NCBI RefSeq assembly: GCF_000816105.1
Contig: NZ_CP007140.1
Span: forward strand, 1,638,388 to 1,702,387
Origin: Thermococcus guaymasensis DSM 11113
GTDB lineage: Archaea > Methanobacteriota_B > Thermococci > Thermococcales > Thermococcaceae
Reading direction: 5' to 3'
Length of the DNA: 64,000 bases
How positions within the stretch are numbered: position 1 is the first letter of the stretch; the number at the start of each line of letters is the position of its first letter. This document shows positions 44,603-53,987 of the stretch, piece after piece. The notes beneath the pieces were generated by a model that ran no database searches, was not told the DNA's origin, and saw nothing but the letters and a program-made list of their open reading frames with translations. Position numbers and translations under genes: made by a program.

Positions 44603-45041
44603 TTTTCTCACCTGTTAAATAAGTTTCCTCACCGCTTTTAACGGTTTTCCAGTCCAAACCCATCTTCCTGAGGATTCCCCTCAAGATCTCGTCCGGCTCT
44701 CCCTCAAAGCGGTATAGGTTTGTGTTCACTTTGACATCGCCTGCCCCAAAGCCGGGAACTGCTTCGCCGAAGCGGGAAACCTCCAGCGAGAGCTTTTCCT
44801 CAAGCTTGACCTCGCTGGGAATCAGATATGCCCTCAGAAGCTCCGCCTCTTTGAGAAGGTAGTCTATGTGCCAGTGAAGCTTTTTCTCCCTCCTGAAATG
44901 CCTTGCGACGCGCTTTTCGAGGGAATTCATTGCGGAGCCGACGTAGACGTAGTAACCAGGCTTAAGCTCAAAGGCTCTTCCCTTTGTGCGTATCACTTTC
45001 TCCTCGCCAAGCCGGATGACAAGGAAATACGAGCCCTTCAT
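44580..45041 (-). CDS. GIY-YIG/DUF123-type protein
   Basis: 153 residues. GYYVYVGSAMNSLEKRVARH is a GIY-YIG-like nuclease opening, and KLHWHIDYLL follows as in the DUF123 family found fused to or near endonuclease III. The ATG at 45041 is chosen because a TATA box lies 25 nt upstream (leaderless). The longer open frame to 45248 is antisense to the next gene. It overlaps GGGP synthase by 23 bases, so the two are coupled. Confidence 0.85.
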   Translation of the reverse strand: MKGSYFLVIRLGEEKVIRTKGRAFELKPGYYVYVGSAMNSLEKRVARHFRREKKLHWHIDYLLKEAELLRAYLIPSEVKLEEKLSLEVSRFGEAVPGFGAGDVKVNTNLYRFEGEPDEILRGILRKMGLDWKTVKSGEETYLTGEKNARNRQG

Positions 45042-45059
45042 GCCTGTCCCTATCACTGA

Positions 45060-45073
45060 GGGTTTATAAACCC
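45060..45073. promoter_or_regulatory. Palindromic TATA element shared by two divergent genes
   Basis: GGGTTTATAAACCC is a perfect 14-bp palindrome. To the left it lies about 25 nt from the ATG at 45041. To the right it is about 26 nt before the AGGTGGGG of the gene at 45104. One element could serve both directions. Confidence 0.5.
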
Positions 45074-45103
45074 CTGGCCCAGACCTTGCGTTAGGTGGGG
45101 GGT

Positions 45104-45502
45104 ATGGACGAAGAAAAAGAAAGAAGGGAAAAGAGAAGGCCCGCTGATGATTTTGCCTGGCAGGAATACGACAGGGAGGAATTTGAGAGGATGTTTCCTG
45201 CCCTTGCGAGAGAGCTGGAGGAAGGAGAGGGCCTTGAGATAGACGCATACCGGGTCTCGCCCGAAGAAGGGGAAGAGCTGGCGGAGCCGAGAAGCTTTGC
45301 CGGCTACAACCCGACGATCATAGACTTCCTCAGGAGATGCGAGACCGACGATGAGGCCCTTGAGATAATCAACTGGATGGAGAGCAGGGGCGAGATAACG
45401 CCCGAAATCGCGAAAGAGCTCCGGATAACGCTCGCAAAGAAAGGTGTCAGGGCGTTTGGGCCGAAGAAGGAGTGGGGCTGGTACGAAAAGCACGGCAGAT
45501 GA
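45104..45502 (+). CDS. Conserved archaeal protein, DUF2095-like
   Basis: 132 residues, strongly charged N-terminus (DEEKERREKRRPADDFAWQE), then helices, ending in a conserved RAFGPKKEWGWYEKHGR tail. This resembles the short DUF2095 family of Thermococcales; assignment tentative and function unknown. AGGTGGGG precedes the ATG at 45104. Confidence 0.75.
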   Translation: MDEEKERREKRRPADDFAWQEYDREEFERMFPALARELEEGEGLEIDAYRVSPEEGEELAEPRSFAGYNPTIIDFLRRCETDDEALEIINWMESRGEITPEIAKELRITLAKKGVRAFGPKKEWGWYEKHGR

Positions 45503-45556
45503 GATGCCCATCGAAAGGTTAATATTTTCCTTTTACAACCTTCTTTGGTGGTTCCC

Positions 45557-46708
45557 ATGCCCTTCAACCCGGTTCTTGAAGCGGAGAAGATTAAGGACTT
45601 GATAATCTCCTGGAGAAGGGACTTCCACATGCACCCTGAACTTAAGTACGAAGAGGAGAGGACTTCGAAGATTGTTGAGGAGAACCTTCGCGAGTGGGGG
45701 TACAGGATAAAGCGCGTTGGAACCGGAATAATAGCCGACATCGGGGAAGGCGAGAAAACAATAGCCCTGAGAGCCGATATGGACGCCCTTCCCATCCAGG
45801 AGGAAAACGACGTCCCCTACAAGTCCCGCATCCCCGGAAAGATGCACGCCTGCGGCCACGACGCCCACACTGCCATGCTCTTAGGCGCGGGCAAGATAAT
45901 CTCCGAGCACATTGATAAGTTCAACGGCAGGATAAGGCTAATTTTCCAGCCGGCGGAGGAGGGCGGAAACGGAGCGTTGAAGATGATAGAAGGGGGTGCG
46001 CTGGAGGGGATCGATGCGATCTTCGGCTTTCACGTCTGGATGGACCTTCCGAGCGGTGTGATAGGGATAAGAGAAGGGCCGTTCCTGGCAGGTGCGGGCA
46101 TCTTCGGCGGAAAACTCGTTGGGAAAGGCGGTCATGGGGCATCACCTCACGAGACAAAAGACCCAGTGCCAGCGCTCGCCGAGCTGGTTCTGGCGTACCA
46201 GACCATAGTCAGCAGGAACGTTAACCCCATTGAGACCGGCGTCGTGAGTGTTACGTCAGTCCACGCGGGGACGGCTTTTAACGTTATCCCGGAGACGGCA
46301 GAATTCAAGGGCACCTTCAGGTTCTTCAAGCCGGAAATAGGCGAGCTGATAAAGAAGAGAATGGACGAAATTGCCAGGGGTGTGGCCATTGCCCACAACC
46401 TTGAGTACGAGCTCAAGATTGACGAGCTGACACCGCCTACAATCAACGACCCCGAGATGGCAAGGTTCGCGCGGAAGGTCGCGGAAAAGTACGGCCTGAA
46501 GTACGGTGAGGTTCCACCCACGATGGGCGCGGAGGATTTCTCGTTCTATCTCCAGAGGGTTCCGGGAGCGTTTTTGGCCCTGGGAATAAGGAACGAGGAG
46601 AAGGGCATTATCTACCCGCACCACCATCCAAAGTTCGACGTCGACGAGGACGTTCTCCACCTTGGAACTGCAATGGAGGTTTCCCTGGCCCTTGAGTTCC
46701 TCAGGTGA
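45557..46708 (+). CDS. M20D family amidohydrolase/carboxypeptidase (CPSA-like)
   Basis: 383 residues. Metal ligands are seen in HMHPELKYEE, MHACGHDAHTAML, FQPAEEGGNG and PHHHPKFDVDE; the dimerisation lid domain lies between (GKGGHGASPHETKDPVP). This is the archaeal thermostable carboxypeptidase/aminoacylase family, which cleaves N-acyl or peptide bonds. The ATG follows GGTGGTTCCC. GGTTAATATTTTCC is a likely TATA element upstream. Confidence 0.9.
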   Translation: MPFNPVLEAEKIKDLIISWRRDFHMHPELKYEEERTSKIVEENLREWGYRIKRVGTGIIADIGEGEKTIALRADMDALPIQEENDVPYKSRIPGKMHACGHDAHTAMLLGAGKIISEHIDKFNGRIRLIFQPAEEGGNGALKMIEGGALEGIDAIFGFHVWMDLPSGVIGIREGPFLAGAGIFGGKLVGKGGHGASPHETKDPVPALAELVLAYQTIVSRNVNPIETGVVSVTSVHAGTAFNVIPETAEFKGTFRFFKPEIGELIKKRMDEIARGVAIAHNLEYELKIDELTPPTINDPEMARFARKVAEKYGLKYGEVPPTMGAEDFSFYLQRVPGAFLALGIRNEEKGIIYPHHHPKFDVDEDVLHLGTAMEVSLALEFLR

Positions 46709-47543
46709 GCCTTTTCGCCAGTATCTCTATTTTTCCGACCTCTTTCGTGCCTGCGACTTCTAAATCCTCCGCGAGCACCGTCAGTATCCTCTCGAAGCCC
46801 AGGAGCTTTGCCCTACCGAGAACTGCCCTCAAGTCCTCAACCCTTCCCCAGAGGAAGAGGGCAACACCGTCCCTTCCCGGCAGGTTTCTGAGGGCATAAA
46901 AGGAGTCACCGGCCTTTCCGCTTTCAACGGTGTAGTGAATCCCCGCTATGCTGTCCTTAAACGCTGAAAAGTACATGCTGTAGGAGCTTTGGAAGCGGCC
47001 GGCGACCAGTTCGAGGTCTCTAACCTCATCCCAGCTGAACTCAAGAGGTCTTACGTTTGCATCTTCCGCCCTACTGCTCACAGGAATCCACACCGTCCTG
47101 CCCCTGAAGAGCTCAACATCAAAGCCCAATCTCTCGTAGAAGCCCCTCGCATCCTCGTCTGGCTGGGTCGTCAGCATCTCAGCCCCTTGTTCCCTGGCCA
47201 CGTCCTCGACAAACCCCATGAGCGCTCTTCCAACTCCCCTGCCCCTGTAATCTGGGTGGACTTCGATGACGTCGATGTGGGCGGTTCTTCTGACTTTTCC
47301 ACCGATGGGCTCTTCTGAAAAGAGAACCTCGACTTCGCCGACGATCTTTCCGTCAAGCTCCGCAACGGCCACGAGCTGGTCGTCGAGCAGGAGGTTGTTG
47401 AGGTGAATTGCGAGCGTCTCGGGGGCCATCCACGGCCCGCCCCGAATGTAGCGGTCGTAAATGCCGCCGCTTAACTTCCCGCCAGCAGTGTGAACCCCAA
47501 CTATCCCGCGAACGTCTTCAAGGGTCGCCGGACGAATCCTCAT
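46701..47543 (-). CDS. GNAT family N-acetyltransferase with a second degenerate domain
   Basis: 280 residues. The N-terminal 150 form a GNAT domain (acetyl-CoA loop [20 protein letters not shown], then [10 protein letters not shown]). The C-terminal half (residues 160-280) has a weaker, GNAT-like pattern ending in [22 protein letters not shown]. The substrate is unknown. GGTGGGGGAG precedes the ATG at 47543. It overlaps the upstream phosphatase gene by 26 bases and the downstream convergent amidohydrolase end by 8. Confidence 0.85.
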   Translation of the reverse strand: MRIRPATLEDVRGIVGVHTAGGKLSGGIYDRYIRGGPWMAPETLAIHLNNLLLDDQLVAVAELDGKIVGEVEVLFSEEPIGGKVRRTAHIDVIEVHPDYRGRGVGRALMGFVEDVAREQGAEMLTTQPDEDARGFYERLGFDVELFRGRTVWIPVSSRAEDANVRPLEFSWDEVRDLELVAGRFQSSYSMYFSAFKDSIAGIHYTVESGKAGDSFYALRNLPGRDGVALFLWGRVEDLRAVLGRAKLLGFERILTVLAEDLEVAGTKEVGKIEILAKRLT

Positions 47544-48261
47544 CTCCCCCACCCAGATAGCCGAACTTCCTGAGGATGTGGACTATCGCCTCCGCTCCGC
47601 CGTCGCCGTAGGGCTTCTGGGTTACGTAGTCTGCTTTTTCCTTGAGGCTCTCAGGCGCCTGGGCGATTGCCACCCTATATCCAACGACGCGGAAGGCATC
47701 CAAATCGTTCTCGCCGTCGCCGACGTGAGCGACTTCCTTGGGGCTTATTCCGAGGTACTCGCAGGCCCTCTCTATGCCAGCCCCCTTGTTTATCCACGGT
47801 TTCTTTACGTGGATTGCAAAGCCGGAATCAACCGCGATAAGGTTGAGTCCGAGCTCCTTGATGAGGTCTCTAACGGCCTCGACCGGAAGGGTCCGAAGAA
47901 TGACAAGGCCCGCTTTCCTCTCCATCGTTGAGTAGCTCAGCTTTGCCTCAGGGTAGCGTTTCTTCAGCTCACTCCAGAGTATCCACTCCTCGTCCATGTC
48001 CGTGAGGAAAACACGCTCCCTCATTGTCCCCTCGCCCTTCAGCGAGAGTACCCCACCGTCCTCCGCTATTACCGGTCCGCTCGTGCCGATAAAGACCGCC
48101 GCTGCCTCGGCAAAGGGAACGGAGTTTCCAGTGACGAGCATGACGGGAACACCAAGCTTCTCGGCGAGCCTTATAGCCTTCAGAGCCTCAATGCTGAGAG
48201 TCCTGTCGCGGTAGGTTATCGTGCCGTCTATGTCGAGCGATATGACCTTTATCTTCCCCAT
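47518..48261 (-). CDS. Phosphoglycolate phosphatase (archaeal HAD type)
   Basis: 247 residues. HAD motif [11 protein letters not shown], motif [10 protein letters not shown], lysine [15 protein letters not shown], and motif [15 protein letters not shown], with a type-IIB cap between. Length and motifs fit the archaeal PGP family. It dephosphorylates phosphoglycolate, a by-product of DNA repair. It lies upstream of the GNAT gene with a 26-base overlap, so they share a transcript. Confidence 0.9.
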   Translation of the reverse strand: MGKIKVISLDIDGTITYRDRTLSIEALKAIRLAEKLGVPVMLVTGNSVPFAEAAAVFIGTSGPVIAEDGGVLSLKGEGTMRERVFLTDMDEEWILWSELKKRYPEAKLSYSTMERKAGLVILRTLPVEAVRDLIKELGLNLIAVDSGFAIHVKKPWINKGAGIERACEYLGISPKEVAHVGDGENDLDAFRVVGYRVAIAQAPESLKEKADYVTQKPYGDGGAEAIVHILRKFGYLGGGDEDSSGDP

Positions 48262-48295
48262 TTCCTTCCCCAGCAGAAAAAAGAGGACAGTCGTA

Positions 48296-49291
48296 TTAAA
48301 CCTTTCCGGCTAAGGCAATGAAACTTTTTTCTTCTGCTTTTATTCTGTAGGCCCTCAGCCTTCCCTCAAGGAAAAGCTTTATCGCCTCAAGCGTTTTCTC
48401 CTTCCTCAGGAGTTCTTTCCGGGCTTCTTCAACGGTAACTTCCTTGAAGCGCACCCTGAAGCCGGGCCTGAGCTGGGCCAGCCTGTGGAGGTGTGCGCTT
48501 ATCACGACCCCGATTTTGGCGTAGCCGCCGGTGGTCTGGGCGTCGCGCATCATGACTATCGGCTTTCCATTGGCGGGCACCTGAACGGAGCCAGGAACAA
48601 GCGGACTCGTAACGATTCCTGCGCCCTTCTCAGAGTGTTCTATCGTCTTCCCATCGAGGCGATAGCCCATCCTGTCCGATTCCGGCGTTACCGTGTAGGC
48701 CTCGCTCAGGAAAGTGTTCACACCCTCTTCCGTGAAGTGCTCCAAGTCCGGGCCGAGAACGACACTCACCGTTATCTCTTGGGCAGAATAGTCCGGCCAC
48801 AGCCCCTCAGGAAGGCGTTTCCCGTCTCTGCCCGTCAGTATCGCGTAGCCAAGGTTCAGGACATCGCCAGCTTTCAGGGGCCTTCCAAGGCCTGCCTTAG
48901 CGTACGTTGAGCAGCTCCCGAGGAGAGGCTCACACTTTATTCCTCCAGCGAAGGCTATGTAGCCGTAAAGCCCGCTCCTCAGCGCCCCGACTTCAAGGAC
49001 GTCCCCCCTCTTCGCCCAGTAGCTCGTCCAGGGTTCAACTGGGACGCCGTTTAGCCTGACCTCAACGTCTCCAGCAACGGCGAAGACCGCTGAAGCGTTG
49101 AACCTCAGCGTTGGCCCCATCGGGAGGAACTCCAGAAGGGGCGCATTTTCGGGGTTTCCGACGAGGTAGTTGGCTATCCTCGCGGAGTAGTCGTCCATGT
49201 AGCCCGAAACTGGAACGCCGAGCTTTCGGTAGCCTCCCCGCCCAGAGTCCTGAACCGTCAGCAAAGATGGGACTTTGAGGAGCTCAATCAT
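48296..49291 (-). CDS. pxpC: 5-oxoprolinase subunit C (KipA/AHS2 type)
   Basis: 331 residues. [17 protein letters not shown] is the N-terminal AHS2 signature, and [20 protein letters not shown] the C-terminal one. With PxpA and PxpB it forms the ATP-dependent 5-oxoprolinase that turns pyroglutamate into glutamate. The ATG at 49291 lies 8 bases inside the end of pxpB. The longer frame to 49342 adds a sequence unlike the family. It is the last gene of the operon. Confidence 0.92.
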   Translation of the reverse strand: MIELLKVPSLLTVQDSGRGGYRKLGVPVSGYMDDYSARIANYLVGNPENAPLLEFLPMGPTLRFNASAVFAVAGDVEVRLNGVPVEPWTSYWAKRGDVLEVGALRSGLYGYIAFAGGIKCEPLLGSCSTYAKAGLGRPLKAGDVLNLGYAILTGRDGKRLPEGLWPDYSAQEITVSVVLGPDLEHFTEEGVNTFLSEAYTVTPESDRMGYRLDGKTIEHSEKGAGIVTSPLVPGSVQVPANGKPIVMMRDAQTTGGYAKIGVVISAHLHRLAQLRPGFRVRFKEVTVEEARKELLRKEKTLEAIKLFLEGRLRAYRIKAEEKSFIALAGKV

Positions 49292-49979
49292 CTCCGCGCC
49301 CCCATTCGGCTCTGTAGAGCTTCTCGAACTCCTCCTCATCAATCGGGACGAACTTAACCCTGTCCCCCGGCTGAACGAGTGTCGGTTGCTCCTTCGAGGG
49401 GTTGAAAAGCCTCAGCGGTGTTCTGCCTATGATACGCCAGCCAGCCGGGCTTTCTATTGCGTACCACCCCGTCTGCTTTCCAGCTATTCCTACGGAACCT
49501 GCCGGGACCTTGAGGCGCGGTTTCTCAAGCCTTGGAGTTGCTATTCTCTCGTCCATCCCGCCTAAGTAGGCGAAGCCAGGCAGGAAGCCGAGGAAGTAGA
49601 CGCGGTAGATGGGCCTGGAGTGTATCTCGATGACTTCATCGACGGTCAGACCGTTGTATTTTGCCACGAACTCGATGTCCGGGCCGTATTCGCCGCCGTA
49701 AACGACGGGAACCTCTATTAACCTGCCCTGGAACTCCTCAAGTTCCGCGTTTAAAAAGGCCTTTACTGAGGTCTCGATTTCGTTGTAACCGGCCTTAAGC
49801 GGGTCGTAGATCACTAGGAGTGATGAGTATGCTGGAACAACTTCAACGAGCCACTCGGGCGAGGCCTTCTCGATGGCCTTGGCTATGGCGTGCACTCTGA
49901 GGTTTACCCCCTCGTCTATGGCCTCACCAAAGGATATGAGCAAAGCCGAGTCGCCGGCGGGCTTGATTTCTGGTTGCAT
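49284..49979 (-). CDS. pxpB: 5-oxoprolinase subunit B (KipI/AHS1 type)
   Basis: 231 residues. PAGDSALLISFGE near the start, then FLPGFAYLGGMDERIATPRL and the VGIAGKQTGWYAIESPAGW region, are the AHS1 signatures. GGTGAGACT precedes the ATG. It starts 4 bases after the pxpA stop and overlaps pxpC by 8, so it is in the same operon. Confidence 0.93.
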   Translation of the reverse strand: MQPEIKPAGDSALLISFGEAIDEGVNLRVHAIAKAIEKASPEWLVEVVPAYSSLLVIYDPLKAGYNEIETSVKAFLNAELEEFQGRLIEVPVVYGGEYGPDIEFVAKYNGLTVDEVIEIHSRPIYRVYFLGFLPGFAYLGGMDERIATPRLEKPRLKVPAGSVGIAGKQTGWYAIESPAGWRIIGRTPLRLFNPSKEQPTLVQPGDRVKFVPIDEEEFEKLYRAEWGRGDD

Positions 49980-49983
49980 AGTC

Positions 49984-50751
49984 TCACCGCACGAGTTCTC
50001 TCATGGGTACTATCTTGACGCCCTCCCCCTCAAGGACTTCCCTTATGTGCCTCGCTATCTCAACAGCTTTGGGGTTGTCGCCGTGTACGCAGATTGTGTC
50101 TGCTTTGAGCTCGACCCACTCGCCGTTTATGGCCCTAACTCCTCCATCCTTGACCATCGAAACCACGCGCTCCGCTATCTCATCCTTGTCGTGGATAACT
50201 GCTCCGGGCTTTGACCTCGGCACGAGCGTTCCATCAGGATTGTAGGCCCTGTCCGCGAAGACCTCGTGGGCGACTTTAATCCCCATCTCCTCTGCAATCT
50301 CCGCTGGCCTTGAGCCAGATAGGGTCACGAAGATAAGCCTTTTGTCAAAGTCGGCTATTCCCTCTATGACAGCCCTCGCGAGCTCTTCCTCCTTAACCAA
50401 GGCGTTGTAAAGTGCACCGTGAGGTTTGACGTGCTGGAGTTCGAGACCTTCGGCTTTAGTGAACGCGTAGAGCGCCCCAATCTGGTAGAGGATGTAGTTC
50501 CTCGCCTCTTCGGGCGTGAGCTTCATATACCTCCTTCCAAAGCCCATCAAATCGGGATAACCCGGATGCGCGCCAACCGCAACCCCTTTTTCCTTCGCGA
50601 GCCTCACCGTTTTTCTCATGACAAGGGGATCGCCGGCGTGCCAGCCGGTGGCGACGTTCGCCGAGGTTATGTACTTCATGACCTCCTCGTCGAGGCCGAG
50701 CTTGTAACGACCGAAGCTCTCACCGAGGTCGGAGTTAAGGTCAACCTTCAT
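49984..50751 (-). CDS. pxpA: 5-oxoprolinase subunit A (LamB/YcsF type)
   Basis: 255 residues. [12 protein letters not shown] is the LamB/YcsF signature; [31 protein letters not shown], and VKPHGALYN follow in order. It acts with PxpB and PxpC on 5-oxoproline. The ATG at 50751 follows GAGGTGATTGTT. The gene upstream is an isomerase/racemase-like gene 10 bases away. Confidence 0.94.
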   Translation of the reverse strand: MKVDLNSDLGESFGRYKLGLDEEVMKYITSANVATGWHAGDPLVMRKTVRLAKEKGVAVGAHPGYPDLMGFGRRYMKLTPEEARNYILYQIGALYAFTKAEGLELQHVKPHGALYNALVKEEELARAVIEGIADFDKRLIFVTLSGSRPAEIAEEMGIKVAHEVFADRAYNPDGTLVPRSKPGAVIHDKDEIAERVVSMVKDGGVRAINGEWVELKADTICVHGDNPKAVEIARHIREVLEGEGVKIVPMRELVR

Positions 50752-50761
50752 AACAATCACC

Positions 50762-51478
50762 TCAGAGGTTTTCTTTCATCAATATGCCGTATTTTTCATA
50801 CTTCTCCTTTATTCCAAGGTTTTTAAGGGTATACCACATTGAGGCCTGGTTGCTCGTCACAACGGGAATTCCTAAATCACTCTCAAGTTTGTCTATGATT
50901 TCAATCGTTCTGAAGTTTGTACAGCTGATGAAAAGACCATCTGCCTCTGGAGAATAGACATCCAGCGCCAGCCTGTAGGCCACCTCCGGGGGCTGTTTTC
51001 CGATCTCGGTGTTTTGAACTATTCCAAGCCCCTTGATTGCAAGGACATCGAGGCCATTGTCCTCAAGGAACTGCTTTTCCTTCTCGTTGACCGAGTCTAT
51101 ATACGGCGTTGCAACCACAACTTTGCTTATTCCGAGTGTCTTTAAAGCCTCGAGAACGGCGGTTGATGTCGTTATGGCCTTTATTCCCGACGCCTCTTCG
51201 AGCTCTTTCGCTATTTGCCGGTCGTAACCCTTGCCCTTCACCAAGCTCCCCGAGGTGCAGCCGTACATGATTATGTTCACTGCGGCGTCCGCCAACCTTT
51301 TTGCGGCGTCTTTTGCATAACTCTCCATATCAACCAGAGCCTCTTCGGTAACGACTCTCAGATTCATCCTGGCCGCGTGCACCGAAACTCCCTCTGGAGC
51401 CATCTTCCAGAATTCTGGCTCCATGGTGGTGTTGGATGATGGAACAATCAGTCCAATCCTCCTTCTCCATCCGTACAT
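50762..51478 (-). CDS. Maleate isomerase/Asp-Glu racemase family protein
   Basis: 238 residues. The two catalytic cysteine regions are YGCTSGS and ISCTNFRT, the pair used by maleate cis-trans isomerase, arylmalonate decarboxylase and amino acid racemases. [13 protein letters not shown] is the N-terminal substrate loop of the maleate isomerase subgroup. In this operon a racemase acting on glutamate or 5-oxoproline is possible, but the sequence alone favours the maleate isomerase-like group. Confidence 0.82.
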   Translation of the reverse strand: MYGWRRRIGLIVPSSNTTMEPEFWKMAPEGVSVHAARMNLRVVTEEALVDMESYAKDAAKRLADAAVNIIMYGCTSGSLVKGKGYDRQIAKELEEASGIKAITTSTAVLEALKTLGISKVVVATPYIDSVNEKEKQFLEDNGLDVLAIKGLGIVQNTEIGKQPPEVAYRLALDVYSPEADGLFISCTNFRTIEIIDKLESDLGIPVVTSNQASMWYTLKNLGIKEKYEKYGILMKENL

Positions 51479-51514
51479 TGCCTACCCTCCAAAAATTTGT
51501 AAAACAGGAAAGGC

Positions 51515-52765
51515 TCACATTAGCCCCAAAGCCTTGAGGATGAGTCTAATTCCCAAAATTGTTGCTGTAACGACTGCAATACCGCCGAGCACGTTGCTAA
51601 TCGGGCCGTTTGTATATTCTCCGAGGTATTCCTTCTTGTTTGCGGCGTAGAGAAGCATCCAAGCAACTATTGGCAGGAGGACACCGTTAACGGCCTGGGC
51701 AAAGATTATTGCCTCGATCGGTGATCTACCAGTTGCGAACACCATGGTGCCGAATCCAAGGCCCGCGAGCATTATGAGAATAAGCCACGTCCTAAAGTGC
51801 TTGTCTTTCATATCCCTTGGCAAGCCAAGAGACTGCTGAATCGCATATGCTCCGGCCAGAGGGGCCGTTACTGCAGAGCTCATGCCTGCTCCGAATAAAC
51901 CAATGGCAAAGAAAGCGGCGGCTGCCCTGCCCAAGAGGGGCTCCAGCTGGACGGCCATGTCCCCGGCGGATTTTACAATTATTCCCTTAGGGTGAAGAAC
52001 GGCGGCGGCCGTTATCATAATAGCCCAGCTGAAGATTCCTCCAAGGAGAACTCCTATTATAGTGTCCCAGCGCATTATTTTTATGCCCACTCTTCCTTTC
52101 CATCCCTTTTCAAGAACTGATGATGAGTGCAGGAACAGATTGTAAGGCACCACAGTCGTTCCGATTAAGGCCAGCACTATCGTGAGTGCACCCTCGGGAA
52201 TAGTGGGCTTTACGAGGTGAACTGCCACCTGTCCCCAGTCCGGCTTTGCGACGAACATATCAACCAGGAAGGCAAATCCCATCACTGCAACTAAAGCCGT
52301 TAGGAACTTTTCGATCACCTTATAGCTCCCGGTCCATAGCAGTATCGTTGCTATGATTCCAATAACCCACAGCCACAGGATGGGGGAACTCCCCAGTATT
52401 GTGTTCAAACCGATGGCAGCACCGGTGAGGTTTCCGGTTTGAAACGCCGCGTTGCCGACGCCTATTGCCAGAACTACTAAGGCCGCCGCAATCTTGTTCA
52501 CGGTCGGGTTCTTTGAGAGGCTTGTCCTGATGAACTCAGCTAAGGGCTTACCAGTTGCAATTGCAATCCTTGCGGACATTTCCTGCAGCACGATCGTTGC
52601 AAACACTGAAAAGGTTAGTGCCCACAGGAGCACGTAGCCGTATTTGGCGCCGGAAGAAGACGTCGTTGTAACGGTTCCCGGGCCGACGAAGGCAGCAGTG
52701 ACGATCAACCCGGGGCCGAGGGCTTTTAGTATATCCTTCCAACTTACGTCCTTCTCTTCCGCCAT
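51515..52765 (-). CDS. NRAMP-related transporter (YcsG-like) of the 5-oxoprolinase operon
   Basis: 416 residues, about eleven membrane helices. It has the NRAMP fold, but the first-helix metal motif DPGN reads VGPGTVTTTSSSG here, without the metal-binding aspartate, and the sixth-helix MPH motif reads VVPYNLFLHSSS. Related NRAMP-like genes (YcsG) sit with the ycsF-kip genes in Bacillus. This suggests an organic substrate such as 5-oxoproline, not a divalent metal. The ATG at 52765 follows GGTGGTTGGA. First gene of the operon. Confidence 0.82.
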   Translation of the reverse strand: MAEEKDVSWKDILKALGPGLIVTAAFVGPGTVTTTSSSGAKYGYVLLWALTFSVFATIVLQEMSARIAIATGKPLAEFIRTSLSKNPTVNKIAAALVVLAIGVGNAAFQTGNLTGAAIGLNTILGSSPILWLWVIGIIATILLWTGSYKVIEKFLTALVAVMGFAFLVDMFVAKPDWGQVAVHLVKPTIPEGALTIVLALIGTTVVPYNLFLHSSSVLEKGWKGRVGIKIMRWDTIIGVLLGGIFSWAIMITAAAVLHPKGIIVKSAGDMAVQLEPLLGRAAAAFFAIGLFGAGMSSAVTAPLAGAYAIQQSLGLPRDMKDKHFRTWLILIMLAGLGFGTMVFATGRSPIEAIIFAQAVNGVLLPIVAWMLLYAANKKEYLGEYTNGPISNVLGGIAVVTATILGIRLILKALGLM

Positions 52766-52816
52766 TCCAACCACCCGGTTTCCATTTGGCCGGTGTCAGA
52801 GGTTTTCGTCATACAC

Positions 52817-52853
52817 CAACATTGTACACTAATCGTTTGGAATAACAATGTTG
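52817..52853. promoter_or_regulatory. Inverted repeat in the leader of the 5-oxoprolinase operon
   Basis: CAACATTGT (52817-52825) and ACAATGTTG (52845-52853) are 9-bp arms 19 bp apart. They lie downstream of the inferred start near 52858, so they could be an operator or an mRNA hairpin. Confidence 0.45.
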
Positions 52854-52876
52854 AACATAGATGATGACTAGAGCGC

Positions 52877-52895
52877 ATATATAAATTTTGGGGGT
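52877..52895 (-). promoter_or_regulatory. TATA/BRE of the 5-oxoprolinase operon
   Basis: On the minus strand CCCCCAAAATTTATATATGC combines a purine-rich BRE region and a TATA box, with a start near 52858 and a leader of about 93 nt. Confidence 0.55.
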
Positions 52896-52902
52896 AAAAA
52901 AA

Positions 52903-52917
52903 TTGTCATACTGACAA
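52903..52917. promoter_or_regulatory. Palindromic operator-like site upstream of the operon promoter
   Basis: TTGTCATACTGACAA has 6-bp arms around three bases and lies directly upstream of the BRE in the direction of transcription. That is a position used by activators in archaea. Confidence 0.45.
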
Positions 52918-53018
52918 AAATTATATGCTAAGACATGTTCTTTTTTGTCTTTTTATCTAAATAAGAGGTTAGAATATCAGCGATAAAGCATTTAACCCGT
53001 TACTCATAATTATGCTCC

Positions 53019-53412
53019 ATGCAGGTAATAGACACTGCCATCTTCATCCAGGGGATGGATGTCGAGGGGGTTACGACGCCGAAGGTCGTTGAGGAGGTTA
53101 AAGACCCGGAGTCCCGGCTCTTTTTGGAGGGACTGATAAGCGCAGGGAAGGTGAAGGTTCTCGTTCCCTCCCGGGAGAGCGTTGAGGCCGTTAAAGAGGC
53201 CGCCCGGAAAACAGGGGACGAACATAGCCAGAACCCTCGGGATTCCCTTCAAAACGCTCAAGCGTGGAATTAAGCGCGTGATACGCTGGAACTACGTTTG
53301 CATCGGCTGTGGAAAGAAGTTCTCCGAAATGCCGCCCGACGGGATATGCCCCGACTGTGGCAGTCCGGTGAGGCTGCTGCCGAAAAGAAAGAGGCGTCAG
53401 AGGCGGAGGTAG
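53019..53412 (+). pseudogene. nob1: nob1 with an internal deletion and frameshift
   Basis: The first frame (53019-53273) codes a PIN-domain N-terminus (VIDTAIFIQGMD... KTGD) identical in style to archaeal Nob1, the 16S rRNA 3'-end nuclease. The C-terminal Nob1 part, with [20 protein letters not shown] and the CIGC...CPDCG zinc ribbon, continues in another frame from about 53222 to 53412. About 67 plus 63 residues remain; the missing middle (about 30 residues in intact proteins of about 160) normally carries two of the catalytic aspartates. As read, no full enzyme is made. A sequencing or assembly error must be excluded. Confidence 0.8.
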
Positions 53413-53930
53413 GGGATTATCTCATCGTAGGCCTCGCTCCAGTCAACAAGGCCGACGCGCTTCTTGACCCCCTTCTCAATCAGCCCCAGAATCTCATCCA
53501 CGACTTCTTCGGGCGTCTTTCCAGTCGTGTCTACCTCTATGACGTTCTCGTTCTCCTCAAGCGCTTCCACGAGGATGACATCGACAAGCTCGGCCTCGAC
53601 GTTCTCGCCGACCTTTTCCCGCGAATAGCCCCTCTCCTTCAGCCTCTCGCCGATTAGCCTCGGATGCGCTCGCAGAACGACCACGAGGTCCGCCGGCAGG
53701 AAATGGCTCAGATGGCCGTCAACGACGATGTCCTTTCCTTTGAAGTCCCGCTCGAAGTTGTAGACAAGCTCATCTACCTCGACTTCAAGCTCCTCGCCTT
53801 TCATCTCGCCTATGCCCTTCTCAAGCGCGTAGTCTCTTAAGTTGACGTACTCATAGCCGAGTTTTTCCACCAAAAGCTTTGAAACCGTCGTCTTTCCCAC
53901 CCCGGGCGTTCCAGTTACGGCTATTATCAT
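53397..53930 (-). CDS. Adenylate kinase AK6/Fap7-type
   Basis: 177 residues. The P-loop is GTPGVGKTT at residues 7-15, followed by [35 protein letters not shown] and an [10 protein letters not shown] tail, the AK6/Fap7 layout. The family is an atypical adenylate kinase that works with ribosomal protein S11/S14 in small-subunit maturation. It converges with the nob1 locus with a 16-base overlap; both act in the same step of 30S assembly. Confidence 0.88.
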   Translation of the reverse strand: MIIAVTGTPGVGKTTVSKLLVEKLGYEYVNLRDYALEKGIGEMKGEELEVEVDELVYNFERDFKGKDIVVDGHLSHFLPADLVVVLRAHPRLIGERLKERGYSREKVGENVEAELVDVILVEALEENENVIEVDTTGKTPEEVVDEILGLIEKGVKKRVGLVDWSEAYDEIIPYLRL

Positions 53931-53987
53931 GTCACCACCACATCCATGTTACCTCAAGCTTTTAAAAGCCTGGCCATAGTTTCGGGC

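Noticed and set aside
52861-52914. C box ATGATGA and D box CTGA near the pxp promoter
   Set aside because: They are more than 40 nt apart with no internal boxes, and the TATA box lies between them.
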